Positions 1-8,287 of a DNA stretch of 57,535 bases are shown here, piece by piece. Below the pieces are notes generated by a model. The model was given only the letters and a program-made list of their open reading frames with translations. It was not told the origin of the DNA and did no database searches. The stretch comes from Ruaniaceae bacterium KH17 (GTDB lineage: Bacteria > Actinomycetota > Actinomycetes > Actinomycetales > Actinomycetaceae), in NCBI GenBank assembly GCA_900199505.1, contig FZQV01000016.1, forward strand, positions 1 through 57,535, written 5' to 3'. Within the stretch, counting starts at the first letter, position 1. The number at the start of each line of letters is the position of its first letter. Made by a program: the position numbers and the translations under genes.

Positions 1-1
1 C

Positions 2-304
2 CGGACTGTTGAGCGGACCACCTCGAGGCTTGAAGGAGGCGTCAACGCAGCAATCAAACGCCTCCTGCGCGACCACAGGGGCCTTCCCGAAGAGCATGCC
101 CGCACAGCGGTCGACTGGCTCCTGAACAGCCTCACCGAACACCCGCATGACCCCTGGCACCTCGCCCAACGCCACCTCGCCGACCGCAGCGCCGCACCCG
201 CCCCCGTCATTCAAGACGAGCAGATCGGACCAGTCACATACGACACCGGCCTCAGCGCCGAAGAAGGCCTCTGGACCCGAAAAGGATGGGCCGGACGCTC
301 ATGA
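2..304 (+). pseudogene. 3' end of an IS256/IS1249-like transposase (truncated by window edge)
   Basis: An open frame enters from the left edge and stops at 302-304, giving 100 residues with no start codon in the window. The visible protein has the motif ERTTSRLEGGVNAAIKRLL followed by a basic region and WLLNSLTEHP. I recognise this as the C-terminal tail of IS1249-type transposases, a subgroup of the IS256 superfamily. Whether the upstream part is intact cannot be seen, so it may be a complete element or a remnant. No terminal inverted repeat is obvious before the tRNA gene that follows. The nearby tRNA-Lys is a common neighbourhood for mobile DNA. Family assignment rests on motif recall only. 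Confidence 0.6.
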
Positions 305-379
305 CACGCCGACGCCATACACACATTTTGGCCGCTAACCCCCCACCGAGGGTTCGAGCGCTCGGCTAGAAACACAAAC

Positions 380-407
380 GCGCGCAGGCCCCAAGGGACC
401 TACGCGC
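380..407 (-). terminator. Terminator of tRNA-Lys
   Basis: On the minus strand, just past the tRNA 3' end, a 13-bp stem (two G-U pairs) closes over a very short loop. It is followed by GTTTGTGTTT. This is a standard intrinsic terminator for the tRNA transcript. Confidence 0.7.
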
Positions 408-412
408 ATTTG

Positions 413-485
413 TGGGCCCAGAGGGGCTCGAACCCTCGACCAGCGGATTAAAAGTCCGATGCTCTACCGACTGAGCTATAGGCCC
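413..485 (-). tRNA. tRNA-Lys (anticodon TTT)
   Basis: A 73-nt cloverleaf reads on the minus strand. The acceptor arm GGGCCTA pairs with TGGGCCC (one G-U) and is followed by discriminator A. The D arm begins TAGCTCAG, the anticodon loop is ACTTTTAA with anticodon TTT, and the T arm is GAGGG-TTCGAGC-CCCTC. CCA is not encoded. It stands alone between a transposase remnant and the aminotransferase gene, which is transcribed in the opposite direction. Confidence 0.95.
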
Positions 486-610
486 CGCGCCCAAGAGGGC
501 ACCGCTCAAGGATATACGCGTCAGGCGGCCCCGCGAGACCGCAGCCACACGGCTCGGATCTGCCGCCCAACTCCCGCACGAGCTCCCGCCCTGCCGAGTA
601 GCGTGGAGTC

Positions 611-1741
611 ATGACACTCCCGCACCCCGAAATCGACCCGGACGGCCTACTCGAATACTCCGTGGTGTTCACGGACCGCTCGCTGAATCACATGTCGCGC
701 CGCTTCGTGGGCGTGATGCAGGAACTCCTCGCCACCCTCACCTCCACCTACGGCGCGGCCGCGGCAGCCGTGATCCCCGGCGGCGGCACATACGGCATGG
801 AAGCCATCGCCCGCCAACTCGCCACCGGCGCGCGCTGCCTCGTCATCCGCAACGGCTTCTTCTCCTACCGCTGGAGCCAGATCTTCGAGGCCGGGGCCAT
901 CACCCAGGACGTCACGGTCCTCACAGCCAGCCCGACGACGTCGTCCCCCACAGCCCCGTGGGCCCCGCCCGCTATCGAGGACGTCACCAAAGCGATTGCC
1001 GAGCAGCGCCCCGCGCTAGTCTTCGCGGCGCATGTCGAGACCGCCGCCGGCATCGTGCTCCCAGACGAGTACATCCGCGCCGTCGCCGAGGCGACCCACG
1101 CCGTCGGCGGACTCTTCGTGCTGGACTGCATCGCCTCCGGAGCGATCTGGGTGAACATGCGGGAGGCGGGCGTGGACGTGCTCCTCACCGCGCCGCAGAA
1201 GGGCTGGAGCGGCACCCCGGGCATGGCGTACGTGATGGTCAACGAGGCCGCCCGCGCCGCGATCGAGGAGAGCACGTCCACGAGCTTTGCGATCGATCTC
1301 AAGAAGTGGCTCTCGATCTCGGACGGCTACGTCCAGGGCCGCCACGGCTACCACGCGACCATGCCCACCGACTCGATCGCACACAACCTCGAACTCATGC
1401 AGGAAGCGCAGCAACGCGGCTTGCCCGAGCTGCGTGCCGCGCAGGAAGAGCTCGGTGCACGAGTCCGGGCCCTCCTCGCGGAGCGCGGCTTCGTCTCGGT
1501 TGCGGCGGACGAGTGTGCGGCGCCGAGCGTGGTCGTGGTCCATACCGACGATCCAGGGCTCGCAACCGGCGTCAAGTTCGTCGAGGCGGGACTCCAGCTT
1601 GCCGGTGGTGTGCCGCTGATGTGTGGTGAGCCGGAGAGTTGGCGGACGTTCCGTGTGGGACTCTTCGGGCTGGACAAGCTCGGCGACATTGACGGCACGG
1701 TCGCCCGACTCTCCGACGGCCTCGACCGCGCCCTCACCTGA
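611..1741 (+). CDS. Class V PLP-dependent aminotransferase
   Basis: The 376-residue protein has the fold and motifs of the alanine-glyoxylate / serine-pyruvate aminotransferase group. These include the GGGTYGMEA phosphate-contact region near residues 56-64, the D-C-I-A acidic segment near 171-174, and the Schiff-base lysine Lys197 in APQKGWSGTPG. Such enzymes move an amino group from a small amino acid (or 2-aminoethylphosphonate) to pyruvate or glyoxylate in the cytosol. The exact donor cannot be read from the sequence. The start is supported by a TAGCGT -10 hexamer at 599-604 exactly 6 nt before ATG, implying a leaderless mRNA. It is monocistronic, with only 37 nt to the next gene. Confidence 0.85.
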   Translation: MTLPHPEIDPDGLLEYSVVFTDRSLNHMSRRFVGVMQELLATLTSTYGAAAAAVIPGGGTYGMEAIARQLATGARCLVIRNGFFSYRWSQIFEAGAITQDVTVLTASPTTSSPTAPWAPPAIEDVTKAIAEQRPALVFAAHVETAAGIVLPDEYIRAVAEATHAVGGLFVLDCIASGAIWVNMREAGVDVLLTAPQKGWSGTPGMAYVMVNEAARAAIEESTSTSFAIDLKKWLSISDGYVQGRHGYHATMPTDSIAHNLELMQEAQQRGLPELRAAQEELGARVRALLAERGFVSVAADECAAPSVVVVHTDDPGLATGVKFVEAGLQLAGGVPLMCGEPESWRTFRVGLFGLDKLGDIDGTVARLSDGLDRALT

Positions 1742-1778
1742 CCGCCCCGGCCTTGACCGGCCTGGGCCCTGTGGCACC

Positions 1779-2330
1779 ATGAACGGCATGGAACGGCGAA
1801 TCATCCTGGTACGCGCGGTCAATGTGGGCGGCACCGGCAAGCTCCCCATGGCGCAGTGGCGCGCGCTCGCCGAGGCCCTCGGCGCCCGCGACGTCGCAAC
1901 ATATATCGCCTCCGGGAACATGGTCTGCACTCTCGACGGCGATCCCGCGGCCTTCGATCGCGCGCTCGAGTCCGCGGTCGAAACAGAGTTCGGGTTCTTC
2001 CGCGAGGTCATCAGCCGCTCCCGCGGCGAAGTGGAGGCGGCGCTCGCCGCGCATCCGTTCGACGCCATCGAGCCAAAGTTCTCCTACATCAGCTTTCTCA
2101 CCGCCGCCCCGAGCCCCGATGCCGTCGCTCGGGCCGCGGAGCTGCCGACGGGGGAGGACTGCTGGGCCGTCGTCGGGCAGGAGCTGCACGTGCGCTATGC
2201 GAACGGCGCGGGCACGCCGCAGATGAAGGAGCCGCAGCTGATGCGGACACTGGGCGTCCTGGGTACGGCCCGCAACCTCAACACCGTCAACAAGCTCATC
2301 GCCCTCGCATGTGTGGGCGGCGGTAAATAA
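1779..2330 (+). CDS. DUF1697 family protein
   Basis: The 183-residue protein begins with the family signature ILVRAVNVGGTGKLPM and continues with IASGNMVCTL and the C-terminal NLNTVNKLIALA. All are typical of DUF1697 proteins, whose function is unknown. The start is placed at ATG 1779; an in-frame ATG at 1788 would give MERRIILV and is equally reasonable. No Shine-Dalgarno sequence precedes either. It follows the aminotransferase by 37 nt on the same strand and may be co-transcribed with it. A weak TGGCC/GGCCA stem followed by CTTTT lies at about 2350-2374 downstream. Confidence 0.8.
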   Translation: MNGMERRIILVRAVNVGGTGKLPMAQWRALAEALGARDVATYIASGNMVCTLDGDPAAFDRALESAVETEFGFFREVISRSRGEVEAALAAHPFDAIEPKFSYISFLTAAPSPDAVARAAELPTGEDCWAVVGQELHVRYANGAGTPQMKEPQLMRTLGVLGTARNLNTVNKLIALACVGGGK

Positions 2331-2475
2331 CGTCAGTCAGATCGGAATTTGGCCTGGACAGGGGCCACTTTTGCGATCTAGGTGACGATATTGTCCGAGC
2401 ACGGCGCGAGCCAAGATCGCGCGGCGCGGGTTCGGTCACGTTTGAATGCTCGGTCTCGCCTGCGAGAATGGGCCG

Positions 2476-3144
2476 GTGACTCCACGCAACTGGACCGAAT
2501 CAAGCGCGAGTGGTGGCTTCCGCCGGCCGGTCAGCCTCGACCCCGAGGTGGCCGACGAAATCGAGGGCGCCCCCGACCCCGCCGAACACAACGCGATCGC
2601 ACACGCCACGGCATGGGCTTTCGTGGACGGCGGCCGCGCCAACCCGGACGATCCGCATCGCTCCGAACTCCTCGAGACCCTCGTGCGTCTCGGCGAGGAC
2701 GGCGATATCGAGATGATCGCCGAGATGTGGGCAAATGCCGGGCCGCTCAGCCTGCCGGGCGCGCTCTGGCGCATGTACGCGATCCGTGAGTGGGTGCGCC
2801 GCGATTCAGACACCGTTGCCGATGCCTACCGCCGCGGCTTGGCTGAGCGCGAGGTTTCCGAAGTGATCGCGGGGATGGCCGAGACCCCGGAGCCGAATGA
2901 CGTGGTGGCGTCCGTGGATCGAATCCTCAAGGGAGTGTACGACGGCGACCTCGACGTTGCCTTCGATCGCGCCTCCGCGCTCCTCACAATCCTGGCGGCG
3001 GGAATCCGCGCGAATGCGCAGGCACTCGCGGCCACAGATATCGAGCGCGCCGCGCGCATGGCCGGGCGTTCCGAGGCCCTCGGAAACACCGCTGGCGAAC
3101 TCGCCGACGCCGCCCGCCTTGCCCGCGCCGGCACCCTCGACTGA
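2476..3144 (+). CDS. Conserved hypothetical protein, helical, cytosolic
   Basis: The 222-residue acidic, alanine-rich protein has no signal peptide or membrane segment. I do not recognise a named domain. The pattern of MYAIREWVRRD in the middle and a long helical C terminus resembles uncharacterised actinobacterial proteins. The start is chosen at GTG 2476 because GAGAAT at 2464-2469 lies exactly 6 nt upstream, the same leaderless layout as many genes here. An ATG further up would place the promoter inside the gene. It is followed after 11 nt by the esterase gene, so the two are probably one transcript. Function is unknown. Confidence 0.6.
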   Translation: MTPRNWTESSASGGFRRPVSLDPEVADEIEGAPDPAEHNAIAHATAWAFVDGGRANPDDPHRSELLETLVRLGEDGDIEMIAEMWANAGPLSLPGALWRMYAIREWVRRDSDTVADAYRRGLAEREVSEVIAGMAETPEPNDVVASVDRILKGVYDGDLDVAFDRASALLTILAAGIRANAQALAATDIERAARMAGRSEALGNTAGELADAARLARAGTLD

Positions 3145-3155
3145 CGAACGGCCGC

Positions 3156-4088
3156 ATGATGGACTCCAACCTGATTCACCCGGAACTCCGTGCGATGACG
3201 TCGCGCATCCCCAGTGTGCCCGTGGGCAAGCCGTGGCTGCCGAAGATCGCGAGCGCCGCCTTCCGCATCGCCCCTGCAGCCAAGGGGCGTGCTGGTGTGA
3301 CTCGGGAGTGGCACTCCTTCGGACCGGGCCGGGGCATCTACGTGTACCGTCCTGAGCGCCCGAACGGCGCCGCGCTGCTGTGGATCCACGGCGGCGGCAT
3401 GGTGATCGGTAGCGCAAAGCAGGACCTCGGCCGGATGGCGAAGCTCGCCGCGGAGCTCGGCATCGTGGTGGCCTGCGTGGAGTACCGCCTCGCCCCCGCG
3501 AACCCACACCCGCTGCCGCTTGATGACTGCCACGAGGCGTGGACCTGGCTCCGCGTCAGCTCTGCGCGGCTCGGCGTGGATCGGAACCGCATCTCCATCG
3601 GAGGCCAGAGTGCCGGGGGAGGGCTCACTGCGGGTCTTACACAGCGCCTGCACGATGAGGGCGGCATCCAGCCCATTGCCCAGTGGCTGTTCTGCCCCAT
3701 GCTGGACGATCGCACCGCCACGGATCGTTCTCTCGACGCCATCAAGCACCCCATCTGGAACAACACCAGCAACTTCGACGGCTGGTCCGCCTACATCGGC
3801 ACCCCCGGATCGGACGATGTCCCCGAGTACGCGGCGCCCTCCCGCCGTGCGGATCTCTCGGGCCTTGCCCCCGCGTGGGTGGGCACCGGAACCGTCGAGC
3901 TGTTCTATGCCGAGAATGTCGAGTACGCTCGCAGGCTCGAGGCGGCCGGCGTCCGCACGGTCTTTGATGAGGTCGACGGCGCGCCTCACGCATTCGAGTC
4001 GATGGTCGCCAACGCTCCGGTCTCCCAGGCCTACATGTCCCGCGCGAAAGCGTGGCTTGCCGCCCAGCTTGAAGCCGCCACTATCTGA
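3156..4088 (+). CDS. Alpha/beta-hydrolase, HSL-family carboxylesterase
   Basis: The 310-residue hydrolase has the hormone-sensitive-lipase signature: oxyanion-hole HGGG at residues 78-81 and nucleophile Ser152 in GGQSAGGG. The catalytic histidine is His278 in GAPHAFESM. The acid position, usually Asp, appears to be Glu within GTVELFYAENVEYA. It should hydrolyse small acyl esters in the cytosol; the substrate is unknown. ATG 3156 is followed directly by a second Met codon at 3159, and either may be used. It lies 11 nt behind the unknown gene at 2476. The last 40 codons recur, about 86% identical by eye, as a broken copy at 5543-5662 beyond the inserted ATPase gene. Confidence 0.85.
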   Translation: MMDSNLIHPELRAMTSRIPSVPVGKPWLPKIASAAFRIAPAAKGRAGVTREWHSFGPGRGIYVYRPERPNGAALLWIHGGGMVIGSAKQDLGRMAKLAAELGIVVACVEYRLAPANPHPLPLDDCHEAWTWLRVSSARLGVDRNRISIGGQSAGGGLTAGLTQRLHDEGGIQPIAQWLFCPMLDDRTATDRSLDAIKHPIWNNTSNFDGWSAYIGTPGSDDVPEYAAPSRRADLSGLAPAWVGTGTVELFYAENVEYARRLEAAGVRTVFDEVDGAPHAFESMVANAPVSQAYMSRAKAWLAAQLEAATI

Positions 4089-4182
4089 GCGCTCAACCTC
4101 CCCAGAGTCGATTGTTGGAAGAGATTCCCCGCAGATAGCGCCGTCGGGGCACTTCGTTCCGGTGGTCGCCATGGCAGGGGTC

Positions 4183-4270
4183 CGCAAATCAACGGGTTTG
4201 GTGTCGAAAAACAGCGGACTTGGCTCCGAAAATCAGCGGACTTGGCTCCGAGAAACAGCGGGTTTGCTAA
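4183..4270 (+). repeat. Four tandem 22-bp repeats upstream of and overlapping an ATPase promoter
   Basis: Units begin at 4183, 4205, 4227 and 4249, a strict 22-bp period (two helical turns). The consensus is CGAAAAWCAGCGGRYTTGG plus 3 nt. The last unit overlaps the -10 hexamer TAAGAT (4268-4273) that serves the ATPase start at 4280. The spacing and position suggest an operator array bound cooperatively on one face of DNA, probably for autoregulation. Confidence 0.8.
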
Positions 4271-4279
4271 GATGTGCCT

Positions 4280-5542
4280 ATGATTGCAACGATCTCTCGC
4301 CATATTGACGAGCGCGCGCGCCGCTATCTCGACGCGTTCCCAGTGTTGCTGATTGAGGGGGCGCGCCAGGTTGGGAAGAGCACACTCGCCCGGCAACTGG
4401 CACCACAGGCGCAGGTGCTCAACCTTGAGATTCCTGAGATCCGTGACGCCGTTGCCGCCGACCAGATGGGTGCACTTCGCAATGCCGGGCCGGGGACGGT
4501 CATCGTTGACGAGATCCAGTTGATGCCGGAGCTCACTCGATCTGTGAAGGCGCTGGTGGATGCAGATCGGAGCCCGGGACGGTTCATTCTCACGGGATCG
4601 GCTACGCTGCTTCGGGTCAAAGGAAGTGCGGATAGCTTGGCGGGACGAGTCTCCCGCCTTGAGCTCTTCGGCTTCAGTCAAGGAGAGCGACTGCAGACTC
4701 GTGATGACTTTGTCTCTGCCATCATGGCGCGTGCTGATCTCAGGTCCTGGGACAGCGACTGGGCTCGATCTGACTACATTCGACTCGCGGCGGAAGGCTC
4801 GTACCCTCCAGCTCTCGATTTGCCATCTGATCTGCGCAAGGCGTGGCTGAGAGACTACCTCGCATCTCTCACTCACAGGGACATGCTGGAGCTACGTCGG
4901 CAAGTCCAGCCGGGCAGGGCGGAGGCCATCCTGAGACTCCTCGCAGTTGAGCAGTGCCACGAACTCGTGCGTCACAGACTCGCCGATCGGACCTCGGTGC
5001 CTGCCAGCACTGTCACGGGATATCTGGATCTCTTGTGCGATGTAGGACTGCTTCGCCTGATCAAGCCATGGACACCCAATCTCGCGAAGCGAGAGGTGGG
5101 GCGGTCGAAGTCCTTGATCATCGATTCGGCTCTCGCGTTGCAACTTGCGGGGCTTTCCGTGGCGAAGCTGGATAACCTCCTTCATCAAGAGGCACTTGGT
5201 CACGTGCTGGAAGGATTCGTGGCCTCGGAACTACTTCGGCAGCAGACGTGGGCAGAGGTTCCTTTTGATCTCTATCACTACCGCGATTCCGATGGCGCCG
5301 AGGTCGATCTCATTATTGAGACAGAAGACGGTGACGTTCTCGGCATAGAGGTCAAGGCTGCGTCGTCATACTCCGCCCGCCAGTTCTCTGGGCTCCGGAA
5401 GATTGCGGACCAGCTTGGCGACCGTTTTGTCGCCGGGTTCGTTCTCGGTACGGCGCCGAACGCGTATCGGTATGCACCAAAGCTCTGGGGTCTCCCGATT
5501 GCCGCACTGTGGGAGGGCCCCGCTCGAGCATTCGCTCAGTGA
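4280..5542 (+). CDS. AAA_14 / DUF4143 family ATPase
   Basis: The 420-residue protein has Walker A GARQVGKST at residues 27-35 and Walker B VIVDEIQ near 75-81. A sensor-like LTGSA follows, then a middle winged-helix-like part. The C-terminal DUF4143 region has a PD-(D/E)xK-like trio (GAEVDLI then GIEVKA). Members are often described only as ATP-binding proteins; DNA binding and toxin/antitoxin-like or defence roles have been suggested but not shown here. The start follows TAAGAT (4268-4273) by 6 nt, so the mRNA is probably leaderless; an in-frame GTG at 4274 would sit inside the promoter spacing. Codon use looks less GC-rich than its neighbours. It sits between an esterase gene and the 3' stub of another, which points to insertion by transfer. 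Confidence 0.85.
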   Translation: MIATISRHIDERARRYLDAFPVLLIEGARQVGKSTLARQLAPQAQVLNLEIPEIRDAVAADQMGALRNAGPGTVIVDEIQLMPELTRSVKALVDADRSPGRFILTGSATLLRVKGSADSLAGRVSRLELFGFSQGERLQTRDDFVSAIMARADLRSWDSDWARSDYIRLAAEGSYPPALDLPSDLRKAWLRDYLASLTHRDMLELRRQVQPGRAEAILRLLAVEQCHELVRHRLADRTSVPASTVTGYLDLLCDVGLLRLIKPWTPNLAKREVGRSKSLIIDSALALQLAGLSVAKLDNLLHQEALGHVLEGFVASELLRQQTWAEVPFDLYHYRDSDGAEVDLIIETEDGDVLGIEVKAASSYSARQFSGLRKIADQLGDRFVAGFVLGTAPNAYRYAPKLWGLPIAALWEGPARAFAQ

Positions 5543-5662
5543 GAGGTCGACGGCGGCCCGCACGCTTTCGAGTCGATGGTCGCCAACTCTCCGGTCTCCA
5601 AGGCCTACATGGCCCGGGCAAAAGCGTGGCTCGCCGCCCAGCTCGGCCTCGCCGCCGCCTGA
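5543..5662 (+). pseudogene. 3' stub of a second HSL-type esterase
   Basis: Right after the ATPase stop codon, 39 codons plus TGA encode VDGGPHAFESMVANSPVSK and the rest of the tail found at the end of the esterase gene (3969-4088). The two are about 86% identical by eye, with no start codon or upstream part. Similarity ends at the stop codons. This is the remnant of a paralogous esterase whose 5' portion was lost, most simply when the ATPase cassette arrived. The histidine of the triad is in the stub, but no protein is expected. Confidence 0.8.
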
Positions 5663-5847
5663 ATCTGTGACGGCCCTGAGGTTCGAGGGTCACTACAGTC
5701 GCGGTGGCTCGAGCCAGACCTAATCCCACCCGTCGCCGTCGGGAGGGGTTGGTACGATTGCGGCTCGCATCACGGCCTGAAGTGCTGCAGTTTCGTACCA
5801 ACCTGCGGGTGTGGGAGGGTGGGTCTGTGTGGCGGCAGCAGGGAAAC

Positions 5848-5865
5848 CGTCACCAAGCATTCACC
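5848..5865 (+). promoter_or_regulatory. Degenerate PHO box before ppk
   Basis: CGTCACC and ATTCACC occur as direct repeats 11 bp apart, matching the GTTCACC-N4-GTTCACC layout of actinobacterial PhoP sites at 12 of 14 positions. They overlap the expected -35 zone of a TAGACT -10 at 5875-5880, a normal position for a Pho-type activator. Confidence 0.5.
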
Positions 5866-5908
5866 TTCTCTGGCTAGACTTTCGGTAAGCCCGGCGAGAG
5901 GTGTCCCC

Positions 5909-8287
5909 ATGGCAAAGAGTTCTCCGCTCAACGACGACGAGCGGCGCGTCCAGGTCCTCACCGACGAGGATGAGAGTCAGGACGACACGTGGCGCATCGC
6001 CACGCCCGATGACTCCGCAGACGAGGACGATTTCGATGACGCCTATGCCGACGACGGTTCGCCCGAACCGCGGATCGGTCCCCACGGTGAAGCCCCGGCC
6101 ATGGAGGACCTGATGACAGGTGTCTCAACGAGCGAGGAGGACGTTGCCGAGCAGATCGAGGGGGAGCCGTTCGAGCTTCCGGAAGGCCGCTTCGCGGACC
6201 GGGAGATGTCCTGGCTCGCCTTCAACCAGCGTGTGCTCGAGCAGGCCGAGGATCGCGATCTGCCACTGCTGGAGCGTGCCTGGTTCCTCGCGATCTTCGC
6301 CTCAAACCTGGACGAGTTCTTCATGGTGCGTGTTGCTGGCCTCAAGCGCCGCATCGCCACGGGCATGGCTGTCACGGCCGCCTCGGGACTCACCCCACGC
6401 CAAGTGCTCGATGGTATCTCGATCAAGGCCCACGAGCTCACCGAACGCCACGCGCGCCTCTTCCAGGACGACATTCGCCCCGCGCTGGAAGAGGAAGGCA
6501 TCACGATCGTCACGGTCGAGAGCCTTCCGGAGGCGCAACAGAAGACCCTCGATCGTTACTTCCGCCGCCAGATCTTCCCCGTGCTCACACCGCTCGCGGT
6601 GGACCCGGCGCACCCGTTCCCGTACATCTCGGGGCTCTCGCTGAACATTGCCGTGGTGGTGCGCAACCCCTCCAACGGCAAAGACTTCTTCGCACGCGTG
6701 AAGGTGCCGGGCCTGCTGCCACGGTTCATCGCGGTCGATTCTGAGGGGACCCCGCGCCACCCGGACGAGATCACCTCGGACGAAGTTGCCACCGCGTCGT
6801 TTGTGGCGCTCGAGGACCTGATTGGCCACCACCTGGACCGGCTCTTCCCGGGCATGGAGATCATCGAGCACCACTCGTTCCGGGTGACCCGGAACGAGGA
6901 TCTCGAAGTCGAAGAGGACGACGCCGAGAACCTCCTCAAGGCCCTCGAGAAGGAACTATTGAAGCGCAGGTTCGGCAACGCCGTCAGGCTGGAAGTGGCC
7001 GAGGGCATGACCTCGCACGTGCGGGAGTTGCTGATGCGCGAGTTGGGCGTTGGCCCGGCAGACGTCTATACCCTGCCCGCTCCATTGGATCTGCGTGGCC
7101 TGAACTTGGTACACGATATCGACCGTCCGGACCTCAAGTACTCGCGGTACATGGGCGTCACCGCGGCGCAGTTGGCGCGCGTGGAATCGGCCACCCCCAC
7201 GGACTTTTTCGCCGCGATCTCGAACGAAGACGTGCTCCTGCACCACCCATACGATTCGTTCTCAACCTCCGTGCAGACTTTCCTCGCGCAGGCGGCGGCG
7301 GATCCGCAGGTGCTCGCGATCAAGCAGACTCTCTACCGCACGTCCGGCGACTCCCCGATCATCGACTCCCTAATTGAGGCGGCGCGCGCGGGCAAGCAGG
7401 TGCTCGCGATCGTCGAGATCAAGGCGCGTTTCGATGAGGAGAACAACATTGGTTGGGCACGGAAGCTGGAGCAGGCGGGCGTGCACGTGGTGTACGGCCT
7501 GGTGGGCTTGAAGACGCACTGCAAGCTGGTGCTGGTGGTGCGGCAAGAGGACGAGGGCCTCGTGCGTTACTGCCATGTGGGCACCGGAAACTACAACCCG
7601 AAGACCGCGCGCGGCTATGAGGATCTGGGCATCCTCACTCGTAACCAGGACGTGGGACAGGACATCACCCGGCTGTTCAACCAGCTCTCAGGCTACGCAC
7701 CGCGCACCAAGTTCCGTAGCCTGCTCGTGGCACCGCGCGGGATTCGCGACGGCCTGATCGAGCGGATCGACCGCGAGATCGAGAATCACAAGGCCGGCAA
7801 GGACGCGTGGATCCGGATCAAGGTGAACTCGATCGTGGACGAGAAGACCATCGACGCGCTGTACCGTGCCTCACGTGCGGGGGTTCCGGTGGAGATGACG
7901 GTGCGCGGCATTTGTGGCCTGCGCGCCGGCATCGAAGGGCTCTCGGAGAACATCCAGGTCCGCTCAATTCTCGGCAGGTATCTCGAGCATTCGCGGATTT
8001 ACGCCTTCGCGAACGACGGCGATCCGGACGTCTGGATCGGCTCTGCCGACTTGATGCACCGCAACTTGGATCGCCGGGTCGAGGCGCTGATTCGGATCGA
8101 GGATCCGCGCCACGTGGCGCACCTGATCGAGATTCTCGAGCTCGCGGCCGACGATTCGACAATGTCCTGGCATCTGTTGCCCGACGGCACGTGGAAACGG
8201 CACTACCTCGATGAGGATGGCGCGCGGCTCACGGACATCCAGGATGTGATGATGGCGCGGGCCCGTAGCAGGGTGGCTGCCCGGTGA
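5909..8287 (+). CDS. ppk: Polyphosphate kinase
   Basis: The 792-residue enzyme makes inorganic polyphosphate from ATP, reversibly. An acidic N-terminal tail of about 90 residues precedes the conserved [13 protein letters not shown]. It is followed by the family's middle domain and the phospholipase-D-like catalytic domains. Two histidines 19 residues apart, His537 in [11 protein letters not shown] and His556 in [13 protein letters not shown], match the conserved pair required for autophosphorylation and catalysis. The start is ATG 5909, with GAGAGG about 8 nt upstream; earlier in-frame starts lie in or before the promoter. A PHO-like box and TAGACT precede it. The stop overlaps the next gene's GTG by 4 nt (GTGA), implying coupled translation. 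Confidence 0.95.
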   Translation: MAKSSPLNDDERRVQVLTDEDESQDDTWRIATPDDSADEDDFDDAYADDGSPEPRIGPHGEAPAMEDLMTGVSTSEEDVAEQIEGEPFELPEGRFADREMSWLAFNQRVLEQAEDRDLPLLERAWFLAIFASNLDEFFMVRVAGLKRRIATGMAVTAASGLTPRQVLDGISIKAHELTERHARLFQDDIRPALEEEGITIVTVESLPEAQQKTLDRYFRRQIFPVLTPLAVDPAHPFPYISGLSLNIAVVVRNPSNGKDFFARVKVPGLLPRFIAVDSEGTPRHPDEITSDEVATASFVALEDLIGHHLDRLFPGMEIIEHHSFRVTRNEDLEVEEDDAENLLKALEKELLKRRFGNAVRLEVAEGMTSHVRELLMRELGVGPADVYTLPAPLDLRGLNLVHDIDRPDLKYSRYMGVTAAQLARVESATPTDFFAAISNEDVLLHHPYDSFSTSVQTFLAQAAADPQVLAIKQTLYRTSGDSPIIDSLIEAARAGKQVLAIVEIKARFDEENNIGWARKLEQAGVHVVYGLVGLKTHCKLVLVVRQEDEGLVRYCHVGTGNYNPKTARGYEDLGILTRNQDVGQDITRLFNQLSGYAPRTKFRSLLVAPRGIRDGLIERIDREIENHKAGKDAWIRIKVNSIVDEKTIDALYRASRAGVPVEMTVRGICGLRAGIEGLSENIQVRSILGRYLEHSRIYAFANDGDPDVWIGSADLMHRNLDRRVEALIRIEDPRHVAHLIEILELAADDSTMSWHLLPDGTWKRHYLDEDGARLTDIQDVMMARARSRVAAR

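Noticed and set aside
2331-2345. CGTCAGTCAGATCGG, repeated exactly at 49393-49407
   Set aside because: Only the 15 bp match, flanks differ, and matches of this length are expected a few times by chance in a GC-rich window.
4183-4270. CRISPR array
   Set aside because: The repeats are contiguous with no unique spacers, only four units, and no cas genes are present anywhere in the window.
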